A stretch of 64,000 nt of DNA from NCBI GenBank assembly GCA_900469615.1, contig UBYA01000011.1, positions 806,001 to 870,000 of the forward strand, in the 5' to 3' direction. This document shows positions 17,182-26,820 of the stretch, one piece after another. A model generated the notes under the pieces. That model was given only the letters and a program-made list of their open reading frames with translations, did not search any database and had not been told where the DNA came from. Position 1 is the stretch's first letter, and each line of letters opens with the position of its first letter. The DNA is from Hyphomicrobiales bacterium (GTDB taxonomy: Bacteria > Pseudomonadota > Alphaproteobacteria > Rhizobiales > Rhizobiaceae). Made by a program: the position numbers and the translations under genes.

Positions 17182-18062
17182 TGGCCGATATGAAGATGCT
17201 TGATGCGTCCGATCGCGGACTGAGCACGGGTTACATGATGTGGTATCGCTTCAGCCGCAATCCGGCTGCGGTGATCGGCACGCTGATCCTGATTTCGGTC
17301 GTCGTGCTGGCGGTCTTCGCGCCGTGGCTGACGCCTTATCCGAAGCATGTGGGGGCTGTGGTCGATTTCCGTGCCCGGCACGTTTCGCCCGATGCGGCCC
17401 ATTGGTTCGGCACGGACAAGGTCGGCCGCGACATCTTCTCCCGAACGATCTTCGGCCTGCGCGTGTCGCTCCTGCTGGTCATCGGCGTTCTCGGTATTTC
17501 CGTGCCGATCGGCACTATTCTCGGCCTTGTCGCCGGCTATTTCGGCGGATGGGTCGAGAAGATCATCACCGGTCTGACGAATGTCATGCTGGCGATGCCG
17601 CCGCTGGTCATGGCGCTTGCCGTGTCCAACCTGCTCGAGCCGACGCTGATGAATGCCATGATCGCCATTACCCTTTTGTGGTGGACCTGGCATGCACGGC
17701 TGATCTATTCGGTCTCCAAGTCGATTGCTTCGGAGGACTATATCGAGGCGGCGCGGCTCGCCGGCGCCGGGCCGATGCATATTCTCTTTCGCGAAATCCT
17801 GCCGAATTGCGTCGCGGTCATCTCGGTCAAGACGACGCTTGATGCCGCATTCGTCATCCTGTTCGGCGCCACGCTCAGCTTTCTCGGTTTTGGCGTGAAG
17901 CCGCCCATTCCGGACCTTGGGTCCATGGTCGCCGATGGACGCCAGTTCATGCCCGATTATTGGTGGGAAGTCGTTTGCCCAGGGGCTGCAGTCTTCTACG
18001 TGACGCTCGGTTTCAACCTACTGGGCGATGGCTTGCGTGACATGTTTGATGTGGAGAGCTGA
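17181..18062 (+). CDS. Peptide-type ABC transporter permease (DppC-like)
   Basis: A 293-residue protein with six helices. It has the DppC hallmarks HWFGTDKVGRDIFSRTIFGL near residue 75 and the EAA loop AARLAGAGPMHILFREILPN. It starts on the last base of the upstream stop (TGATGG), with AAGGAGG just before it, so the two permeases are made together. Confidence 0.93.
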   Translation: MADMKMLDASDRGLSTGYMMWYRFSRNPAAVIGTLILISVVVLAVFAPWLTPYPKHVGAVVDFRARHVSPDAAHWFGTDKVGRDIFSRTIFGLRVSLLLVIGVLGISVPIGTILGLVAGYFGGWVEKIITGLTNVMLAMPPLVMALAVSNLLEPTLMNAMIAITLLWWTWHARLIYSVSKSIASEDYIEAARLAGAGPMHILFREILPNCVAVISVKTTLDAAFVILFGATLSFLGFGVKPPIPDLGSMVADGRQFMPDYWWEVVCPGAAVFYVTLGFNLLGDGLRDMFDVES

Positions 18063-18065
18063 GAC

Positions 18066-19712
18066 ATGACCGAGCCGCTCCTCAAGATCGAGGCTCTCAA
18101 CGTTTCGTTCACGACCTACGGCCGCACCCGCCAGGTTTTGCGCGATATCGCTTTCTCCGTCGCCGCCGGCGAGCGCGTCGCGCTGATCGGCGAAACGGGA
18201 TCGGGCAAATCCGTGACGGCGAAGGCGATCATCGGCACCTTGCCGAAAAACGCCACGATCGGCTCAGGCGCGATTTCGGTCGCGGGGCGCGATGTCCTGA
18301 CGATGCCGCGCAGGGAGCGCGAGGCGCTGAAGGGCACCGCCTTTTCCCTCATCATGCAGGACCCGCTCTCGTCCTTCAATCCGGTGTTCAGGATCGGTAC
18401 GCATCTCGATGACGTCATGCGCTTTGCCGACAAGCGCGATGGTGTCAGCTCTTCCAAGGCGGAGCGTCGTACGCGAATCGCCGCAGTGTTGCGCCGCGTG
18501 CAGCTTGCCGATGCCGAGCGTGTGATGAATGCCTATCCCTCGGAGCTGTCGGGCGGCATGCGCCAGCGCGTCCTGATCGGGCTTGCGCTGCTGCACCAGC
18601 CGAAACTGCTGATCGCCGACGAACCCGGCACGGCGCTCGACGTGACGACGCAGGACGAGATCCTGAACCTGATCAACCAGCTGGTGGTCGAGGAGAACAT
18701 GGCTCTCCTGATGATCACCCACAATCTCGGTGTCGTGCGCAAGGTCGCGGACCGGGTGGTGGTCATGCATCACGGCGATATCGTCGAGGCGGGTCCGTGC
18801 GGCGAGATTCTGACCAGCCCGAAGCAGCCTTATACCAAGGCGTTGTTGGAAGCCGTGCCGCCGCTTTACGGCGAGCGCGTCAACGATCTGCCGCAGAGCG
18901 ACCGCGCGCCCATCGTCAAGGTCGAAGGGCTGAACAAGGTCTATGGCAGGAAACCCGGCTTCCATGCCGTCCGCGATGTGAACCTGACGCTCCGCCAGGG
19001 TGAAATCTTCGGGTTGGCCGGCGAATCCGGCTCTGGCAAGACCTCGGTCGCCCGCATCATCATGGACCTGTCGCGCCCGACTTCGGGCAAGGTCACCATC
19101 GACGCGCCGGCACCGGGCCGCGGCAAGCGGCTGACGCAGATCGTCTATCAGAATCCCGGCACGTCGCTCAATCCCAAGCGCAACGTCCAGCAAACGCTGG
19201 CTCTGCCTTTGAAGTCGATCGGCATGGATGGTCCGGCTCGCGAGGCCCGGATGAAGCAGCTCATGGATCTCGTGCGCCTGCCGCAATCCTATCTGGCAAA
19301 ATATCCGCACGAGCTTTCCGGCGGCCAGAAGCAGCGCGTGGCGATTGCCCGCGCGCTTGCCGCCGAGCCGAGGATCCTGATCCTCGACGAGCCTACGGCG
19401 GCGCTTGACGTGTCGGTGCAGAAAACGGTGATCGAACTGCTTCTGCAACTGCGCGAGGAACTCGGCCTCACCTATCTGATGATCTCGCACGACCTGTCGC
19501 TGATGCGCAATTTCTGTTCGCGCATCGCGATCATGCTGCGCGGCGAGATCGTCGAGGAGGGGCCGACGCCAGAAGTCTTCGCCATGCCGAAACATCCCTA
19601 CACACGCGCGCTGATCGCCGCGATTCCCGTCGTTACCGACGAGGAGGAGCGCCTGAAGCCCGTCGTGACCGAGGAGGAGCGCAAGCGCTTCCTCGTCAAA
19701 ACCACAGACTGA
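18066..19712 (+). CDS. Peptide-type ABC transporter, fused double ATPase (DppD-DppF-like)
   Basis: A 548-residue protein with two complete nucleotide-binding domains. Domain 1 has Walker A GETGSGKS, signature LSGGMRQRV and Walker B LLIADEPGTALD. Domain 2 has GESGSGKT, LSGGQKQRVAIARAL and ILILDEPTAALDV. Each ends with the oligopeptide-transporter C-terminal motif (SPKQPYTKALLEAVP and MPKHPYTRALIAAIP). The tail carries a small tandem repeat (PVVTDEEERLK, PVVTEEERKR) of recent duplication. It energises the two permeases upstream. Confidence 0.94.
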   Translation: MTEPLLKIEALNVSFTTYGRTRQVLRDIAFSVAAGERVALIGETGSGKSVTAKAIIGTLPKNATIGSGAISVAGRDVLTMPRREREALKGTAFSLIMQDPLSSFNPVFRIGTHLDDVMRFADKRDGVSSSKAERRTRIAAVLRRVQLADAERVMNAYPSELSGGMRQRVLIGLALLHQPKLLIADEPGTALDVTTQDEILNLINQLVVEENMALLMITHNLGVVRKVADRVVVMHHGDIVEAGPCGEILTSPKQPYTKALLEAVPPLYGERVNDLPQSDRAPIVKVEGLNKVYGRKPGFHAVRDVNLTLRQGEIFGLAGESGSGKTSVARIIMDLSRPTSGKVTIDAPAPGRGKRLTQIVYQNPGTSLNPKRNVQQTLALPLKSIGMDGPAREARMKQLMDLVRLPQSYLAKYPHELSGGQKQRVAIARALAAEPRILILDEPTAALDVSVQKTVIELLLQLREELGLTYLMISHDLSLMRNFCSRIAIMLRGEIVEEGPTPEVFAMPKHPYTRALIAAIPVVTDEEERLKPVVTEEERKRFLVKTTD

Positions 19713-19729
19713 TCGAAGAGGAGCCTGAC

Positions 19730-21286
19730 GTGTATCGCGTTGGAATTGACGTCGGCGGCACCAATACGGATGCTGTCGTACTGGAGGGAAAGACCGTTCT
19801 GGCCGGGGTCAAGGCCTCGACGACCGAAGATGTGACTTCGGGCGTGATCGAGGCGTTGGAAAAGGTCATAGAGGCCTCCGGCATCGATCGGTCTCGCATC
19901 GCGGCCGTCATGATCGGCACCACGCATTTCACCAATGCGGTGATCGAGCGCCGCCACATGGACGAGGTTGCAGCCATCCGCCTGAGCCTGCCGTCGGGCG
20001 CCGGCCTGCCGCCGATGGTCGATTGGCCCGACGACCTGCGTGAGATCGTCGGCAATCACGGCTATCAGGTCAAGGGCGGCTACGAGTTCGACGGGCGCGA
20101 GCTTTCGCCGCTCGATGAGGACGCCATCGTGCGTATCGCCGGCGAAATCCGCGCGAAGGGTTTGAAGGCCGCGGCCGTGACCTGCGTCTTCAGCGGCATC
20201 AACGATGTCATGGAAGTGCGGGCCAAGGAAATCCTGCAGCAGCATTGCCCCGGCCTGCCGGTGGTCATGTCGAAGGATATCGGTCGTCACGGCCTGCTCG
20301 CGCGTGAAAGTGCCGCGATCATGAATGCGAGCCTTCTCTCCCTTGCGGATCGGACCGTTGCCGCTTTTGGCAAGGCGCTTGCGGCGGCCGGCATTCCATG
20401 CCCGTTCTACATCACGCAGAACGACGGCACGCTGATGGCCGCCGATGTCGTGCGGGCCTTTCCGGTGCTGACCTTTGCTTCCGGCCCGACCAATTCCATG
20501 CGTGGTGCCGCATTCCTGACCGGATTGAAGGATGCCGTCGTCGTCGACGTCGGCGGCACGACCTCGGATGTCGGCGCACTCTCGCACGGCTTTCCGCGTC
20601 AGGCGTCGACGACCGTCGACATCGGCGGCGTTCGCACGAACTTCCGCATGCCCGACGTCTTTTCGATCGGGCTGGGCGGTGGCTCGCTCGTCGTCAGGGG
20701 TGAAACAGGCATCGCCGTCGGCCCGAAATCGGTCGGTTATCGCGTGCGCAAGGAAGCGCTCTGCTTCGGCGGATCGACCCTGACCGCTACCGATATCGCG
20801 GTTGCCGCCGGCAAGGCCGATGTTGGCGAGAAGGCGCTGGTCGCCAATCTCGATCGCGCGCTCGTCGCCGCCGCTGTCGCAAAGATCAACGCCATGCTTG
20901 AGGCGTGCGTCGAGCGAAGCCGGATTTCCTCGTCTCCGGTGCCGGTCATCGCCGTCGGCGGCGGTTCGATCCTGATGCCCGACCGCATCGGCGATCTCGA
21001 CGTCATCCGCCCGGAGAATTTTGCCGTGGCGAATGCGGTGGGTGCCGCCATTGCCCAGATCAGCGGCGAGACGGATCGCGTCTTCTCGCTCGTGGACGGG
21101 CGCACGCGCGAAAGCGCGCTCGCCGAAGCCGAGGCCGAGGCCCGCGACAAGGCGATCGCCGCCGGTGCGCTTGCCGAAACCCTGGAAGTTATCGAGCGTG
21201 AGGACATGCCGCTTGCCTATCTGCCGGGCAACGCCACGCGCATTCACGTCAAAGTCGTCGGTGAAATGGGAGGCCATCATGCCTGA
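19730..21286 (+). CDS. HyuA-like hydantoinase/oxoprolinase family protein (copy 1)
   Basis: A 518-residue protein, GTG start with GAGGAG upstream. It has both phosphate-binding loops of the ASKHA/HyuA fold (GIDVGGTNTDAVVL at the N-terminus and VVDVGGTTSDVGA around 275), plus the family motif FASGPTNSMRGAAF. The HyuA family opens five-membered cyclic amides (hydantoins, 5-oxoproline) using ATP, usually with a HyuB partner. No hyuB is here; the partner appears to be the DUF917 protein, whose gene overlaps by 8 bases. About 500 residues is the short form that goes with DUF917. The substrate is unknown. Confidence 0.85.
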   Translation: MYRVGIDVGGTNTDAVVLEGKTVLAGVKASTTEDVTSGVIEALEKVIEASGIDRSRIAAVMIGTTHFTNAVIERRHMDEVAAIRLSLPSGAGLPPMVDWPDDLREIVGNHGYQVKGGYEFDGRELSPLDEDAIVRIAGEIRAKGLKAAAVTCVFSGINDVMEVRAKEILQQHCPGLPVVMSKDIGRHGLLARESAAIMNASLLSLADRTVAAFGKALAAAGIPCPFYITQNDGTLMAADVVRAFPVLTFASGPTNSMRGAAFLTGLKDAVVVDVGGTTSDVGALSHGFPRQASTTVDIGGVRTNFRMPDVFSIGLGGGSLVVRGETGIAVGPKSVGYRVRKEALCFGGSTLTATDIAVAAGKADVGEKALVANLDRALVAAAVAKINAMLEACVERSRISSSPVPVIAVGGGSILMPDRIGDLDVIRPENFAVANAVGAAIAQISGETDRVFSLVDGRTRESALAEAEAEARDKAIAAGALAETLEVIEREDMPLAYLPGNATRIHVKVVGEMGGHHA

Positions 21287-22412
21287 GACGCGCAAGCAGA
21301 AATACGATGACGCCGCTGTGCGCCGGCTCACGCCCGAGGATCTCGACGCCCTGGAAATTGGAGCGGGCATTCTCGGCACGGGCGGCGGCGGCAACCCTTA
21401 TCAGGGCAAGCTTCTCGTGCTCGAGGCGATGAAGGCCGGCTACGAGATGAAGGTTCTTGCGACCGACGCCATAGAACCGGATGCCCTGTGCATGTCCATC
21501 GGCGGCATCGGCGCACCCGTCGTCGGCGTCGAGCGCATCCGCGAGGGGCGCGAGGGGCTGCGCTGCCTGCGCGCTATGGAAGAGCTCATCCGTACGCCGA
21601 TCGACGCCATCGTCTGCGAGGAGATCGGCGGCGCAAATTCGATGAACCCGCTCGTTACCGCCGCTCTCGGCGGCCTGCCCATCCTCGATTGCGACGGGAT
21701 GGGCCGAGCCTTCCCCGAAATGCAGATGACGACCTTTTCGATCTACGGCCATAGCTCGACGCCGTCGGTCATGTGCGATCTGCATGGCAATGCCGTGATC
21801 TTCAGCCACGCCGTATCGGAAGTCTGGCACGAGCGCATGGCGCGCGCCTGCGTGGTCGCGCAGGGCGGCGGCGCCATGCTGGCGACGGCGCCCATGCAGG
21901 CCCATTACGTCCATCAATACGGCATTCCGAAGAGCTTCACGAAGGCGATCGCGCTCGGCGAGGCGGTGATCCGTGCGCGCAAGGCACAGGAAGACCCGAT
22001 TGCGGCCGTCTGCGCCCTCGAAGGCGGCCGCCGTATCTTCAACGGCAAGATCACCGACCTCAAGCGCCACCTGCGAGGCGGCTTTGCGGTCGGCGACATG
22101 GAGCTCGCGGGCTTCGACGATTGCAACGGCCAGACGGCAAGCGTCGCGATCCAGAACGAATTCCTGATCTTCCGCCGTGATGGCGTGGTCGAGGTCTCCG
22201 TGCCGGACCTGATCGTTCTGCTCGATGTCGACACCGGCTATCCGATCACCACCGAAATGCTGCGCTACGGCCAGCGCGTCGCCGTCGTCGCCATCCCCTG
22301 CCACGAGCTGCTCCGCAGCGCGCGTGCGCTCGACGTCGTCGGACCGTCGGCCTTCGGCTATCCCGACATTACCTATTCGCCGCTGCCGGCTCCCGGGCGC
22401 AAGGCAGCGTGA
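21279..22412 (+). CDS. DUF917 (S-methyl-thiohydantoin desulfurase-like) family protein (copy 1)
   Basis: A 377-residue protein. Residues 30-43 carry the Gly-rich motif GILGTGGGGNPYQG, and the middle has EEIGGANSMNPLVTAALGGL followed by GMGRAFPEMQM, all hallmarks of DUF917. Some members of this family act on thiohydantoins, so an action on a related five-membered ring is plausible, but nothing in the sequence proves it. The ATG lies inside the end of hyuA (8-base overlap), which argues that the two proteins work together. A second, more divergent pair lies downstream. Confidence 0.85.
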   Translation: MPETRKQKYDDAAVRRLTPEDLDALEIGAGILGTGGGGNPYQGKLLVLEAMKAGYEMKVLATDAIEPDALCMSIGGIGAPVVGVERIREGREGLRCLRAMEELIRTPIDAIVCEEIGGANSMNPLVTAALGGLPILDCDGMGRAFPEMQMTTFSIYGHSSTPSVMCDLHGNAVIFSHAVSEVWHERMARACVVAQGGGAMLATAPMQAHYVHQYGIPKSFTKAIALGEAVIRARKAQEDPIAAVCALEGGRRIFNGKITDLKRHLRGGFAVGDMELAGFDDCNGQTASVAIQNEFLIFRRDGVVEVSVPDLIVLLDVDTGYPITTEMLRYGQRVAVVAIPCHELLRSARALDVVGPSAFGYPDITYSPLPAPGRKAA

Positions 22413-22453
22413 TCATAAGCGGGGCAGTTCCCGCATCCAAGAGGAGAACTTGA

Positions 22454-24049
22454 ATGAAGATGGGTTCCAAAAGTCTGCGTCTCTCGGCGTTTCTGCTCGG
22501 CAGCGCCATGGCGTTGCCGCTGACTTCGGTTACGGCGTCGGCAGCCGACAAGGTGTCGATCGCCGTCAACACGATGCAGATCTTCAGCTCGCTCGATCCG
22601 GCGAAGGTCACGGACTATACCGGCTACATGGCCATCGTGAACATGTATGACGCCCTGACGACCGTCAGTCCCGCGGGCGAGATCGTGCCCCATCTGGCGA
22701 AATCCTGGCAGATATCCCAGGACGGCCTGACCTATACCTTCCATCTTCGCGACGATGCCAAGTTCCAGGACGGGACCCCCGTCAAGGCGTCCGACTTCGT
22801 CTGGTCGATCCGTCGCCTGATCGGCATCAACAAGGGGCCCTCGAACCTCGTCGTCGGTCTCGTGCAGCCCGACAATGTCACCGCGCCCGACGAAAAGACC
22901 GTCATCGTCAAGCTTGACCGGCAGTTCTCGCCGTTCATGGCGGTGACGCCGCTGATGATGGCGCTGAACGAGAAGCTGATCGAGGCAAACAGCAAGCCGG
23001 ACGACAAATGGGGCGAAGCCTATGTCGGCGAGCATTCCGCCGGCTCGGGTCCTTATAAGCTCGTCAGCTACAATCGCTCCGCCGACATGGTGATCGCGCG
23101 CAATCCCGATTATTTTCTCGGATGGACCAAGGGAACGCCGATCGACGAAGTACGCTTCATTCAGACGAGCGACGATGCCACCGTCAAGGCACTTGCCGAA
23201 AAGGGCGAACTCGGCCTTTCCTCGCACGGCCTCGGCAACGATACCTATGAGACGATCGGCAAGATGCCTGGTTACAAGCTGCTCCAGACGGCTACGGCCG
23301 GCGGCTTCGTCATCAAGCTGAACACCAAGGTCTACCCGACGGACGATGTGCATGTGCGGCGCGCGATCGCCTATGCCACCGATTACAAGACCATTCAGGA
23401 GGCAATCTATCCGGGCTTCGACATGACCGGTCCGCTTTCGACCGTATTCAAGGACGCTCATAACGACGATATCCAGCCGGGAGTCTTCGACCTCGAAAAG
23501 GCGAAGGAAGAACTGGCAAAGTCGAAATATGCGGGCCAGAAGATCACGTTGGTCAACAGCTATGTCGCCTCGCTTGCCTTCGAATCCGAAGTGGCGCTGC
23601 TGATGCAGGCCAATCTCGAGCAGATCGGCATCACGCTCGACATCAAGCCCGAGCCCTGGAACCGCATCGTCGAGCTTTCCTCCAAGCCGGAGACCACTCC
23701 GGCGTCGACACAGGTCAACATCTCGCCCAACTATCCGTCGCCGGACGCGATTTTCTATAACCAGTATCACTCCAAGGCTTCCGGCACCTGGATGTCGATG
23801 GAATGGCTGCAGAATCCGGAGGTCGATGCCCTGATCGACAAGGCGAGGGCGACGACCGACCTCAAGGAGCAGAACGCCACCTACAAGACGCTGCAGACAA
23901 AGCTTGCCGAGCTGCAGCCGGATGTGTGGGCCGTGGCGCCGAACCGGCGCTACGCGGCGAGCAAATGCCTCCAGGGTTATGAGTTCATTCCCATGCAGAG
24001 TTGGGATCTGAACTTCTCGAATTTCCATTGGGACTGCAAGGCGAACTGA
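22454..24049 (+). CDS. Peptide-type ABC transporter substrate-binding protein (family 5)
   Basis: A 531-residue protein with a Sec signal peptide (about 1-31, cleaved after SAA or ASA) and the family-5 motif pattern LAKSWQISQDGLTYTFHLRDDAKFQDGTPV. GAGGAG precedes the ATG. In this family the protein captures peptides or other cationic or amphipathic solutes in the periplasm. Its gene lies in the middle of the operon between the two HyuA-DUF917 pairs, and a hairpin follows it. Confidence 0.94.
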   Translation: MKMGSKSLRLSAFLLGSAMALPLTSVTASAADKVSIAVNTMQIFSSLDPAKVTDYTGYMAIVNMYDALTTVSPAGEIVPHLAKSWQISQDGLTYTFHLRDDAKFQDGTPVKASDFVWSIRRLIGINKGPSNLVVGLVQPDNVTAPDEKTVIVKLDRQFSPFMAVTPLMMALNEKLIEANSKPDDKWGEAYVGEHSAGSGPYKLVSYNRSADMVIARNPDYFLGWTKGTPIDEVRFIQTSDDATVKALAEKGELGLSSHGLGNDTYETIGKMPGYKLLQTATAGGFVIKLNTKVYPTDDVHVRRAIAYATDYKTIQEAIYPGFDMTGPLSTVFKDAHNDDIQPGVFDLEKAKEELAKSKYAGQKITLVNSYVASLAFESEVALLMQANLEQIGITLDIKPEPWNRIVELSSKPETTPASTQVNISPNYPSPDAIFYNQYHSKASGTWMSMEWLQNPEVDALIDKARATTDLKEQNATYKTLQTKLAELQPDVWAVAPNRRYAASKCLQGYEFIPMQSWDLNFSNFHWDCKAN

Positions 24050-24072
24050 TTTTCGCACGCAGGACGAATGGG

Positions 24073-24096
24073 CCCGGCCCCAAGCCTGGGGTCGGG
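24073..24096 (+). terminator. Hairpin after the binding-protein gene
   Basis: CCCGGCCCCA and TGGGGTCGGG pair over 10 bases (one G-U) with a 4-base loop. No T run follows, so it is more likely an intercistronic stabiliser or attenuator that keeps the binding-protein message abundant than a full terminator. A similar hairpin follows the binding-protein gene of the second peptide operon (57128-57154). Confidence 0.5.
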
Positions 24097-24119
24097 AGAG
24101 CTATTGCCGAAGGTGAAAC

Positions 24120-25196
24120 ATGCTTCAGGAATTCTCCGAAGAAAATATCGAGCCGCTCGCGACGGGAGCCTGGATTCTGGGAACCGGCGGCGGTGGCAAT
24201 CCCTATATTTCGACCCTCAACCTTCGCAGGCTCTATGCAGAAGGCCGTCGTGTCCAGGTGATGGACCCGATGGCGCTCGACGATGACGATATGGTTGCCG
24301 TCGTCTCGAAGATGGGCGCGCCGCTGGTGGGTCAGGAGCGTCTCGGCGATCCCGTGCATCTTGCCCGGGCCGTCGAGGTGATGGAGGATTACCTCGGAAA
24401 GCCGTTCCGCGCGATCATGAGCGTCGAGATCGGCGGCTCGAACGCACTTTCCTCCTTTCTGGCCGCCGCGATACTGGGCCGTCCGGTGGTCAACGCCGAT
24501 GCGATGGGGCGCGCCTATCCCGAGGCGCAGATGACGTCCTTCGCCATCGGCAACCTGCCGATGTATCCGCTCTCCTTGGTCGATGTGCGTGACAATGAGG
24601 TCATCGTCACCAAGGCCGCTTCCTGGAAATGGATGGAGCGGATTTCACGCAAGGTCTGCACCGAAGTCGGTTCCACGGCCGCCACCTGCAAGGCGCCGCG
24701 TACCGGCCGCGAGGTGAAGGAGTGGGGCATTCACTACACCATTACCAAGGCGACGGAACTCGGCCGCACCGTTATCGAGGCGCGCGCGCGTCATGACGAT
24801 CCGGTCAAGGCGGTCCTCGATCATGAAGGCGGCAAGCAATTGTTCCGCGGCAAGGTGATCGACGTGGCGCGCGAAACCACCGGCGGCTTTCTTCGCGGGC
24901 GCACGGTCATCGAAGGGATCGATGCCGACAAGGGCGCGCGCATGGAACTGGCCTTCCAGAACGAATGGGCCGTCGCATTCCGCGATGGCGAGCCTGTGGC
25001 GATGACGCCCGATCTTCTGTGCCTTCTCGATACGATTTCGGGCAGCGCGATCGGCACGGAATCGGTGCGTTACGGCCAACGCGTGACCGTCGTTGCCTTG
25101 CCGGCTCCCGAGCTTTTGACCTCTCCTGCGGGGATCGCCGCCGTCGGTCCCCGCGCCTTCGGCTATGACATTGATTTCAGATCGGTATTCGCATGA
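24120..25196 (+). CDS. DUF917 family protein (copy 2)
   Basis: A 358-residue protein that shares with copy 1 the motifs ILGTGGGGNPY (residues 20-30), VEIGGSNALSSFLAAAILG, AMGRAYPEAQM and the C-terminal VRYGQRVTVVALPAPELL and GPRAFGYD. It is diverged enough to be an old paralogue rather than a fresh copy. Its stop overlaps the next hyuA start by 4 bases (ATGA). The gene order here is DUF917 then hyuA, the reverse of copy 1. Confidence 0.85.
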   Translation: MLQEFSEENIEPLATGAWILGTGGGGNPYISTLNLRRLYAEGRRVQVMDPMALDDDDMVAVVSKMGAPLVGQERLGDPVHLARAVEVMEDYLGKPFRAIMSVEIGGSNALSSFLAAAILGRPVVNADAMGRAYPEAQMTSFAIGNLPMYPLSLVDVRDNEVIVTKAASWKWMERISRKVCTEVGSTAATCKAPRTGREVKEWGIHYTITKATELGRTVIEARARHDDPVKAVLDHEGGKQLFRGKVIDVARETTGGFLRGRTVIEGIDADKGARMELAFQNEWAVAFRDGEPVAMTPDLLCLLDTISGSAIGTESVRYGQRVTVVALPAPELLTSPAGIAAVGPRAFGYDIDFRSVFA

Positions 25197-26731
25197 AACG
25201 CATCGGTATTGACGTCGGCGGCACCAACACGGATGCTGTCCTGATCGACGGTGAGAAGATCATCGCCTCCATCAAGGTTCCCACGACGCAGGACGTCATG
25301 TCGGGCGTGAAGGCGGCGCTGAGCCATGTGGCCGGCCATGCCGGCGCATCCGGCCGGCCGATCGACGCGGTCATGATCGGCACCACGCATTTTACCAACG
25401 CCGTCGTCGAGCGGGCGCGGCTGGAGAGGGTGGCGGCGATCCGTGTCGCGCTGCCGACCGGTTCCTCGCTGCCGCCGATGTGCGATTGGCCGCAGGATCT
25501 GCGGGCGGCGGTGGATCCGCTCATATTCATGGTTCACGGCGGTCATGAATATGATGGCAGCCCGCTCGTGCCCATGATCCCCGACGAGATCCGCGAAGCC
25601 GCCATGAAGATTCGCGATGCCGGCATCACGTCGATCGCGATATCGGCGACCTTTTCGCCGCTGACGACCGAATGTGAAGTCAAGGCGGCCGAGATCGTTC
25701 GCTCGGTAATCCCTGATGCCAGGATTACCCTGTCGCATACGCTTGGGCGCATAGGGTTGCTCGAGCGCGAGAACGTCGCGTTGCTCAATGCAGCGTTGCA
25801 GTCGCTCGGCAAGACGACGGTGCAGGCTTTTTCGGATGCATTGCGCGAGGCCGGCGTTGCCGCGCCATTCTACCTGACGCAGAATGACGGCACGGTCGCG
25901 CTGGCGGATGTCGCCGCGGCCAATCCGGTACACAGCTTTGCCTCCGGTCCGACGAATTCGATGCGCGGCGCCGCCTTCCTGACAGGCTTGAGCGACGCCA
26001 TGGTCGTCGATGTCGGCGGCACGACTTCGGATATCGGCTGCCTTGTCGGCGGCTTTCCGCGCGAGGCGAACAATATCGTTCATATAGGCGGTGTGCGGAC
26101 ATTGTTCCGCATGCCGGATCTCCTGCCGATCGCCCTTGGCGGCGGAACGATCATCGATCCGGAAACCGGCAGGATCGGGCCGCGTTCGGTCGGCTACCGT
26201 ATCTTGACGGAGGCACGCGTGTTCGGCGGCAACACGCTCACCACGTCGGATGTCGCGGTCGCCGCCGGCCTGATCGAGATGGGGGACAAAGATCGAGTGC
26301 GAGACCTCGATCCGGCTTTCGTCAAGGCAAGCCTGGGGCGAATCCGCGACATGGTCGCGGACAGTTTCGACCAGATGAAGACTTCGGCGCAGGACGTGCC
26401 GCTGATCGCCGTCGGCGGCGGCGCTTTCCTGATCCCCGAGAAGATCGCGGGCGCTTCGGAAGTGCTCCGCGTCGAGAATGCCGGCGTCGCCAATGCGCTC
26501 GGTGCCGCGATGGCGCAAGTTTCCGGCGAGGTCGATCAGGTGTTCTCGGGATTGAGCCGTGACGAGGCCATCGCCCGCGCGGAGACGGAGGCGCAGGATG
26601 CCGCCGTCGCTTCCGGCGCCAGCCGCGCCAGCCTGAAGACACTCGAAGTCGAGGACATCCCGATCGCCTATCTGCCCGGCGGCGCGCGTCGTGTAAGGGT
26701 AAGGGTCATCGGCGATATCGCCTTCGATTGA
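25193..26731 (+). CDS. HyuA-like hydantoinase/oxoprolinase family protein (copy 2)
   Basis: A 512-residue paralogue of the protein at 19730, with the same nucleotide-binding loops (GIDVGGTNTDAVLI and VVDVGGTTSDIGC) and FASGPTNSMRGAAF. Small differences in the middle region suggest a different substrate or a heteromeric role. It is translationally coupled to DUF917 copy 2. An isoaspartyl peptidase gene follows after 89 bases. Confidence 0.85.
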   Translation: MKRIGIDVGGTNTDAVLIDGEKIIASIKVPTTQDVMSGVKAALSHVAGHAGASGRPIDAVMIGTTHFTNAVVERARLERVAAIRVALPTGSSLPPMCDWPQDLRAAVDPLIFMVHGGHEYDGSPLVPMIPDEIREAAMKIRDAGITSIAISATFSPLTTECEVKAAEIVRSVIPDARITLSHTLGRIGLLERENVALLNAALQSLGKTTVQAFSDALREAGVAAPFYLTQNDGTVALADVAAANPVHSFASGPTNSMRGAAFLTGLSDAMVVDVGGTTSDIGCLVGGFPREANNIVHIGGVRTLFRMPDLLPIALGGGTIIDPETGRIGPRSVGYRILTEARVFGGNTLTTSDVAVAAGLIEMGDKDRVRDLDPAFVKASLGRIRDMVADSFDQMKTSAQDVPLIAVGGGAFLIPEKIAGASEVLRVENAGVANALGAAMAQVSGEVDQVFSGLSRDEAIARAETEAQDAAVASGASRASLKTLEVEDIPIAYLPGGARRVRVRVIGDIAFD

Positions 26732-26820
26732 TATAACGCGCCCGACCGGATGGATCGTGCGTCATTCATGGGTGCGGCAATCGGCAAGAGCGGTATGCCG
26801 ACGCCGAAACGGAGCGGGAA

